From Candidatus Methanophaga sp. GoMg3.2 (GTDB taxonomy: Archaea; Halobacteriota; Syntropharchaeia; Alkanophagales; Methanospirareceae), in the NCBI GenBank assembly GCA_013180565.1, contig QBUN01000339.1, positions 1 through 9,710 on the forward strand: a stretch of DNA of 9,710 nucleotides. Direction: 5' to 3'. This document shows positions 6,435 to 9,710 of the stretch, piece by piece; the first letter of the stretch is position 1; each line of letters begins with the position of its first letter. The position numbers and the translations under genes were made by a program. The notes under the pieces were generated by a model. That model saw only the letters and a program-made list of their open reading frames with translations, made no database searches and was not told the origin of the DNA.

Positions 6435-6545
6435 TTATTCTCGTTTTCTTCTTCGTATCAGCAGTAATAGCCCAAATATTGCCGCTACCGGTATCGCTAT
6501 TGTAGAGAACTCCGGTATTTGCATCGTTTCATTATTGTCTCTTTT
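6435..6545 (-). pseudogene. Orphan PEF-CTERM sorting tail (archaeosortase substrate remnant)
   Basis: The minus strand reads MQIPEFSTIAIPVAAIFG, then LLLLIRRRKRE and TAA (6435-6437). This is the full tripartite PEF-CTERM signal: PEF motif, hydrophobic helix, basic tail. In archaea such tails direct exported proteins to an archaeosortase, which cleaves and anchors them at the surface. Here the frame is closed by TAA 6546-6548 only 36 codons upstream. Beyond that stop the same frame still gives plausible protein (NFTFGFVGPKYLTEHTGTC) back to about 6612, where another TAA closes it. The body of the protein is therefore missing or decayed. Its 3' end is convergent with the winged-helix gene, 9 nt away. 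Confidence 0.65.
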
Positions 6546-6655
6546 TTACATGATGCAGGTTCCTGTGTGTTCAGTTAAGTATTTAGGGCCCACAAAACCA
6601 AAAGTAAAGTTCCCTTACATGTTTGACTATGCTCTTCTATATTCACAATTTCTCG

Positions 6656-6685
6656 TGAAAATCCGTGTAATCTTGTGGTTCTAGC
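6656..6685. repeat. Degraded copy of the CGCAGAT/ATCTGTGT repeat family
   Basis: GAAAATCCGTGTAATCTTG then TGGTTCTAGCT resembles the right arm of the large repeat at 9505-9554 (ATCCGTGTAA and TCT blocks, then a TAGCT end). It abuts the ThiD-ThiN stop codon. The similarity is short, so this assignment is tentative. Confidence 0.35.
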
Positions 6686-8001
6686 TATAAAACCGCCATA
6701 ATCCCTTTCACTTTACTCGCTACTTCCACTGCGGTATTACCGAATATCCGCACCATCGGCTCCTTCCCGACCGCACCGAGATCGTAAACCACATCAGGCG
6801 AGAACACCACGCTTGCTTCTCTTACACCCCAATCCATAGTCTTCGCGCCTGCGGGCTCTTTAGCACGATCAAATGACGAAACCGTCAGCCCCAACTCTTC
6901 ACATGCTTCTATCAGTTCTGACGTGTATTTCACGTTAATCGCACTTCTTTTCGTTTTATCGTGCTTCATCATCGTTAAGACCAACCTTGCAACGTGACTA
7001 CTTACGTCAAAATCCACACAGCCTGCGTGTACACCCTCTTTCGCCGTGATTATCCTACCATCTACCGCGGCAACATCATGTTCGCTTTTAGCATCCGCTA
7101 TTGCCATGCCTATGTTCGTTCCAACCTCAGGTATATGGTTCTTGAAATTAGGCGTTTCTTTCAGCATCGTAACAGCTTCCTTTACGTTCTCCAGCACGAA
7201 ATACCTATCTGCGTCTTTACGTAAGCTTTGATTTACCACGATTAAATTAGGCAATTCCACACCACCTATTATCGCATTATAAACAAACTTCTTTGCCGAT
7301 GTAGCAGCATCGTGCAAATTAGTACCTTTCGCCAGTTCGGCAGCTAGAGCTGCGGAAAAGGTACATCCTGCTCCATGCACTATCTTCCCCTGCTTTATCA
7401 TGCTCGTGCTTATGTGCTCGAATTCACCATCGTATATCAAATCTGTTGCCTTTCCGGCTGCTATTTCATGCTCTAAATGCCCACCTTTTATTATTACTGC
7501 TGTCGCGCCCATATCGTTTATTTTAAGGGCTGCTAATTTCGCATCTTCGATATCCCTTATTTTCAAACCGGAAATACGACTCGCTTCGGGTACATTTGGC
7601 GTTACAACCGTGCAAATAGGAAGAAGGAGTTCGATAAGCGTGTTTAATGCGTTATCCTCCAACAATATTCCGCCTGCGCCTGCGTTCATCACAGGGTCTA
7701 AAACGAAAGGCACGTTATATCTTTTAAGCTGGGTGGCAGCCACCGCTATTATCTCCGCGGAATACAGCATACCCGTTTTTGCATAATCCACGGCTATATC
7801 GCTCATAATAGATTCTAGTTGCTGTTCCACAATTTTAACGGGTACTTCCTGTATCGCTTGCACGCCCTCCGAATTTTGTGCTGTTATTGCTGTGAGTACA
7901 GATGTGCCATGGACACCAAGCGCAGAAAAGGTTTTTATATCTGCCTGTATTCCTGCGCCACCACTGCAATCCGAGCCCCCGATGGCCATTACTCCCTTCA
8001 T
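6685..8001 (-). CDS. thiD: Bifunctional hydroxymethylpyrimidine (phosphate) kinase / thiamine-phosphate synthase ThiD-ThiN
   Basis: 438 aa, cytoplasmic, ATG 7999-8001, TAG 6685-6687. Residues 1-255 are the ThiD ribokinase-fold kinase: [20 protein letters not shown] at 8-27 (HMP-binding start), [11 protein letters not shown] at 101-111, [13 protein letters not shown], and the anion hole [18 protein letters not shown] with Cys213. It phosphorylates hydroxymethylpyrimidine and its monophosphate to the diphosphate. Residues about 265-438 are ThiN ([56 protein letters not shown]), which in archaea replaces ThiE in joining HMP-PP and thiazole phosphate to thiamine phosphate. Length and domain order are those of the usual archaeal fusion, and all main motifs are intact. 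Promoter lies in the region shared with the divergent NfeD gene; no thiamine riboswitch is evident there. Confidence 0.95.
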   Translation of the reverse strand: MKGVMAIGGSDCSGGAGIQADIKTFSALGVHGTSVLTAITAQNSEGVQAIQEVPVKIVEQQLESIMSDIAVDYAKTGMLYSAEIIAVAATQLKRYNVPFVLDPVMNAGAGGILLEDNALNTLIELLLPICTVVTPNVPEASRISGLKIRDIEDAKLAALKINDMGATAVIIKGGHLEHEIAAGKATDLIYDGEFEHISTSMIKQGKIVHGAGCTFSAALAAELAKGTNLHDAATSAKKFVYNAIIGGVELPNLIVVNQSLRKDADRYFVLENVKEAVTMLKETPNFKNHIPEVGTNIGMAIADAKSEHDVAAVDGRIITAKEGVHAGCVDFDVSSHVARLVLTMMKHDKTKRSAINVKYTSELIEACEELGLTVSSFDRAKEPAGAKTMDWGVREASVVFSPDVVYDLGAVGKEPMVRIFGNTAVEVASKVKGIMAVL

Positions 8002-8054
8002 TTTTGTTACTGTCTTTCAATGTAGTTCCAATCTTCTAACATTTTCATCTCATA

Positions 8055-8068
8055 GTTTTTATTTAGTT
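8055..8068 (-). promoter_or_regulatory. Candidate TATA promoter for thiD-thiN
   Basis: On the minus strand CTAAATAAAAACTA lies about 60 nt upstream of ATG 8001, giving an expected start near 8034 and a leader of about 30 nt. No clear Shine-Dalgarno precedes the ATG (AGACAGTAACAAAAATG). Confidence 0.3.
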
Positions 8069-8080
8069 TAGCAGACCTAT

Positions 8081-8099
8081 AATAATATATAAGAGGGAG
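8081..8099 (+). promoter_or_regulatory. TATA box and purine-rich GAGGGAG before the NfeD gene
   Basis: AATAATATATAAG (8081-8093) is a strong archaeal TATA box, centred only about 22 nt before ATG 8109, so a transcript from it would be nearly leaderless. GAGGGAG (8093-8099) sits 9 nt before the ATG at Shine-Dalgarno distance and would be used if transcription starts further upstream. Both cannot operate from the same start. Confidence 0.45.
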
Positions 8100-8108
8100 T
8101 TTAGATAG

Positions 8109-9437
8109 ATGAACAAAAAACTTTTGCGTTTGTTTCTTATTGTCCTCGTTCTGTCTACCCTATTTGCCTTTGTTGCTTACGGCGGAGGTGTGGAAGAGGG
8201 TAAAAGAGTAATTTACGTGCTGAACTTAGAAGGAACGATCACAGAAGGCAGTACATTAAACGTAGTAGAAGGCTTTAAAGAGGCTGAGGAAATCGGTGCT
8301 GAAGCGGTACTGGTCGAACTCGATACGCCTGGAGGACTCGTTGGTTCCACGCTTGAAATAACGAAGGTAATAATGAATTCAAAAGTGCCGGTTATCACAT
8401 ATGTAACGCCGAAGGGCGCGATAGCCGCTTCCGCAGGCTCTTTCATATTGGTCTCGGGCAATATCGCCGCGATGTCTCCCGGAACGACCACCGGATCCGC
8501 AATGCCTGTTGAAATCGGTCTTGAAGGTAGAAAACCGGCAGATAACAAAACAATTAACTTCTTCGCCGGGCATATGGAGAGCATAGCGGCTTCAAGAGGT
8601 AGAAACGCAACACAGGCGAAGCGTTTCGTTACCGAAAATGATGCATTAAATGAAACTACCGCTTTAGAGCGAGGGATTATTGACCTCATTGCAGAAGATG
8701 AAACCGAGCTCTTAAACAAAGTTAATGGAATGACCGTTAAAATAGGGGGTAAGAACCACACTTTAGCGACAAAAAACGCTTCGCTATACATAAAGGAAAA
8801 AACTGTACGTTCTTCATTGTTAGAATTGCTTAGCAACCCCCAGATAGCGCTTATTCTCTTAATGGTTGGTATATACGGACTGATTTTCGGGTTCATGTCT
8901 CCCGGGACATACGTGCCCGAGATGATAGGTGCGATCTGCCTGATTTTAGGGCTTTATGGTATGGGGCTCTTCGGTGTGAACATGTTTGGTGTGCTTTTAA
9001 TAATTATCGCGGTTATTTTATTCATTGCCGAGGCGCTTACTCCCACCTTTGGAATACTCACCGTAGGGGGTGCGGTATGCTTGATAATAGGCGCTTTGAT
9101 ATTACCAAATGAGCCGTTACTATTTAATCCCGAATCGGAATGGTTTGAAGGGTTTTTACTAACGGTAATCGGAATTGCAGCAGCATCTGCCGCTTTTTTC
9201 TTATTCGCCGTGGGTGCCGTTTTGGTAGCGAAGAGGAGAAAAGCAAAAGTAGGTGCGGAAGACCTTATCGGGAAAATAACGAAGGCGGAAACTAAAATCG
9301 ATGCAGACGCTGGCACGATAAAAACGAGAGGTGAAATCTGGAATGCGCGAACTTTAGACGGTGAAACGATAAATGAAGGCGAGAAAGTGGTTATTGTAGA
9401 CCGCGAAGGGTTGACTTTGATCGTTAAGAGGACATGA
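8109..9437 (+). CDS. NfeD-family membrane serine protease (ClpP-class, PH1510-like)
   Basis: 442 aa, ending TGA 9435-9437; length matches the long-form NfeD protease of Pyrococcus (about 440 aa). A signal peptide/anchor (1-26) precedes an extracytoplasmic ClpP-like protease domain (about 33-230): LDTPGGLVGSTLEITK at 71-86, nucleophile Ser108 in AIAASAGSF, SPGTTTGSAMPV, and Lys147 as the likely Ser-Lys dyad partner. Four or five membrane helices follow (about 243-376, including IALILLMVGIYGLIFGF and VLLIIIAVILFIAEAL). The soluble C-terminal OB-fold NfeD domain comes last (about 381-442; IGKITKAETKID ... GEKVVIVDREGLTLIVK). Relatives cleave the hydrophobic C-terminus of stomatin (SPFH) proteins; the usual stomatin gene is not next to it here. 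Divergent from thiD-thiN. All motifs are intact. Confidence 0.93.
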   Translation: MNKKLLRLFLIVLVLSTLFAFVAYGGGVEEGKRVIYVLNLEGTITEGSTLNVVEGFKEAEEIGAEAVLVELDTPGGLVGSTLEITKVIMNSKVPVITYVTPKGAIAASAGSFILVSGNIAAMSPGTTTGSAMPVEIGLEGRKPADNKTINFFAGHMESIAASRGRNATQAKRFVTENDALNETTALERGIIDLIAEDETELLNKVNGMTVKIGGKNHTLATKNASLYIKEKTVRSSLLELLSNPQIALILLMVGIYGLIFGFMSPGTYVPEMIGAICLILGLYGMGLFGVNMFGVLLIIIAVILFIAEALTPTFGILTVGGAVCLIIGALILPNEPLLFNPESEWFEGFLLTVIGIAAASAAFFLFAVGAVLVAKRRKAKVGAEDLIGKITKAETKIDADAGTIKTRGEIWNARTLDGETINEGEKVVIVDREGLTLIVKRT

Positions 9438-9466
9438 TTAAAAAGAACAAACTAAAATCAATTATT

Positions 9467-9536
9467 GACACAGATTAACACTGATTAACACAGAAAAAAA
9501 AATTGGATCCGTGTAAATCTGCGTAAATCTGTGTCC
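9467..9536. repeat. Imperfect inverted repeat with 12-nt internal periodicity (solo CGCAGAT-type element)
   Basis: Left arm 9467-9493 (GACACAGATT AACACTGATT AACACAG) pairs with right arm 9509-9535 at 22 of 27 positions, with an A-rich 15-nt loop. Each arm is built from two and a half units of about 12 nt (ACACAGATTA type). The right flank (9525-9554) matches 372-401 at 26 of 30 bases, so this is the same family as the arms around the GxxExxY remnant, but with no gene inside. It fills most of the gap between the NfeD gene and the next gene and could act as a 3' hairpin. Confidence 0.75.
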
Positions 9537-9562
9537 TAAATTAAATGGGTAGCTAAAATCGT

Positions 9563-9569
9563 GAGGTGA
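9563..9569 (+). promoter_or_regulatory. Shine-Dalgarno GAGGTGA of the TIM-barrel gene
   Basis: GAGGTGA lies 8 nt before ATG 9578 and is a near-perfect match to the archaeal anti-SD; it fixes the start of the last gene. Confidence 0.7.
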
Positions 9570-9577
9570 AACAACAG

Positions 9578-9710
9578 ATGCGTATTCTCCTGGGAGCACC
9601 AGTATGGTATGGCAACCGCCCATTCAAGAAGACAATAGAAGAGCTTCACAAGCTCGAGCTGGATTATTTTGAGTTTTCACTCGATTATCCACTGCCCGAT
9701 TGCATGGGTA
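9578..9710 (+). CDS. TIM-barrel sugar isomerase/endonuclease IV-like protein, N-terminal part
   Basis: The first 44 codons of a gene that runs off the right edge. It reads MRILLGAPVWYGNRPFKKTI followed by EELHKLELDYFEFSLDYPLP, then DCMG. The GAPVW first strand and the [FL]-D-Y-x-E-[FL]-S-x-D-[YF]-P second strand fit the start of the xylose isomerase-like TIM barrel superfamily (AP endonuclease 2 / sugar phosphate isomerase families), common in archaea. The catalytic metal ligands would lie beyond the window, so it cannot be decided whether this is an isomerase, an epimerase or an AP endonuclease. It has a strong Shine-Dalgarno and is preceded by the repeat hairpin, so it probably has its own promoter. 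Confidence 0.6.
   Translation, partial: MRILLGAPVWYGNRPFKKTIEELHKLELDYFEFSLDYPLPDCMG

Noticed and set aside
6382..6684. 100-codon plus-strand open frame after the winged-helix gene
   Set aside because: It overlaps the end of the regulator in another frame, and its middle is antisense to the clear PEF-CTERM tail.
8002..8108. TPP riboswitch upstream of thiD-thiN
   Set aside because: The 107-nt gap is AT-rich and shows neither the CUGAGA nor the ACCUG-type conserved blocks of the thi box on the minus strand.
8213..8896. 227-codon minus-strand open frame opposite the NfeD gene
   Set aside because: It is the antisense shadow of the well-conserved protease domain; its Ser/Pro/Ala/Val-rich translation has no recognisable motif.
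9467..9536. CRISPR array
   Set aside because: The about 12-nt periodic units have no unique spacers and form an inverted repeat rather than direct repeats with spacers.

Overview
The window looks archaeal, most likely a methanogen or ANME-type euryarchaeon (Methanomicrobia / Ca. Methanophagales-like); this placement is inference. The reasons are a ThiD-ThiN fusion, a PEF-CTERM (archaeosortase) tail, a PH1510-like NfeD protease, a cohesin domain in a secreted mosaic protein, archaeal TATA boxes close to start codons, and a dispersed CGCAGAT-type repeat associated with GxxExxY genes. The window divides into a gene-decay zone (about 100-6080 and 6430-6680) and well-kept core genes (6105-6425, 6685-8001, 8109-9437, 9578 onward).

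Layout: 1-92 is the C-terminus of an ABC transporter permease (MacB/FtsX type) followed by a hairpin. 146-383 is a small GxxExxY remnant enclosed by inverted 10-bp repeats. 532-870 is an unrecognised ORF whose frame stays open upstream without a start. 944-5134 is one continuous reading frame, with no frameshift, for a very large secreted protein: signal peptide, Ig-like region, alpha/beta lipase, FecR-like, cohesin, LamG, LecA-like and a terminal beta-propeller fragment. It is cut by four in-frame stops (TGA 1322, TAG 2255, TAG 2435, TAG 4958). It can be read as a young pseudogene or, less likely, as a gene using stop-codon readthrough; gene callers would report three separate ORFs. 5198-6031 (minus) is another decayed gene in several frames.

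6105-6425 encodes a winged-helix regulator with a dyad on its TATA box. Behind it, on the minus strand, lies an orphan PEF-CTERM sorting tail (6435-6545). 6685-8001 (minus) is ThiD-ThiN for thiamine biosynthesis, divergent from the NfeD/ClpP-class membrane protease at 8109-9437. A 70-nt imperfect hairpin of the dispersed repeat family then precedes the start of a TIM-barrel isomerase/endonuclease-like gene that runs off the window.

The surviving genes do not form one pathway: thiamine synthesis, membrane proteolysis, a regulator and an edge gene are simply adjacent. The unusual content is the decay zone: a multi-domain lipase/cohesin protein interrupted only by nonsense codons, an internally deleted GxxExxY gene within its repeats, and a cell-surface sorting tail without a protein.
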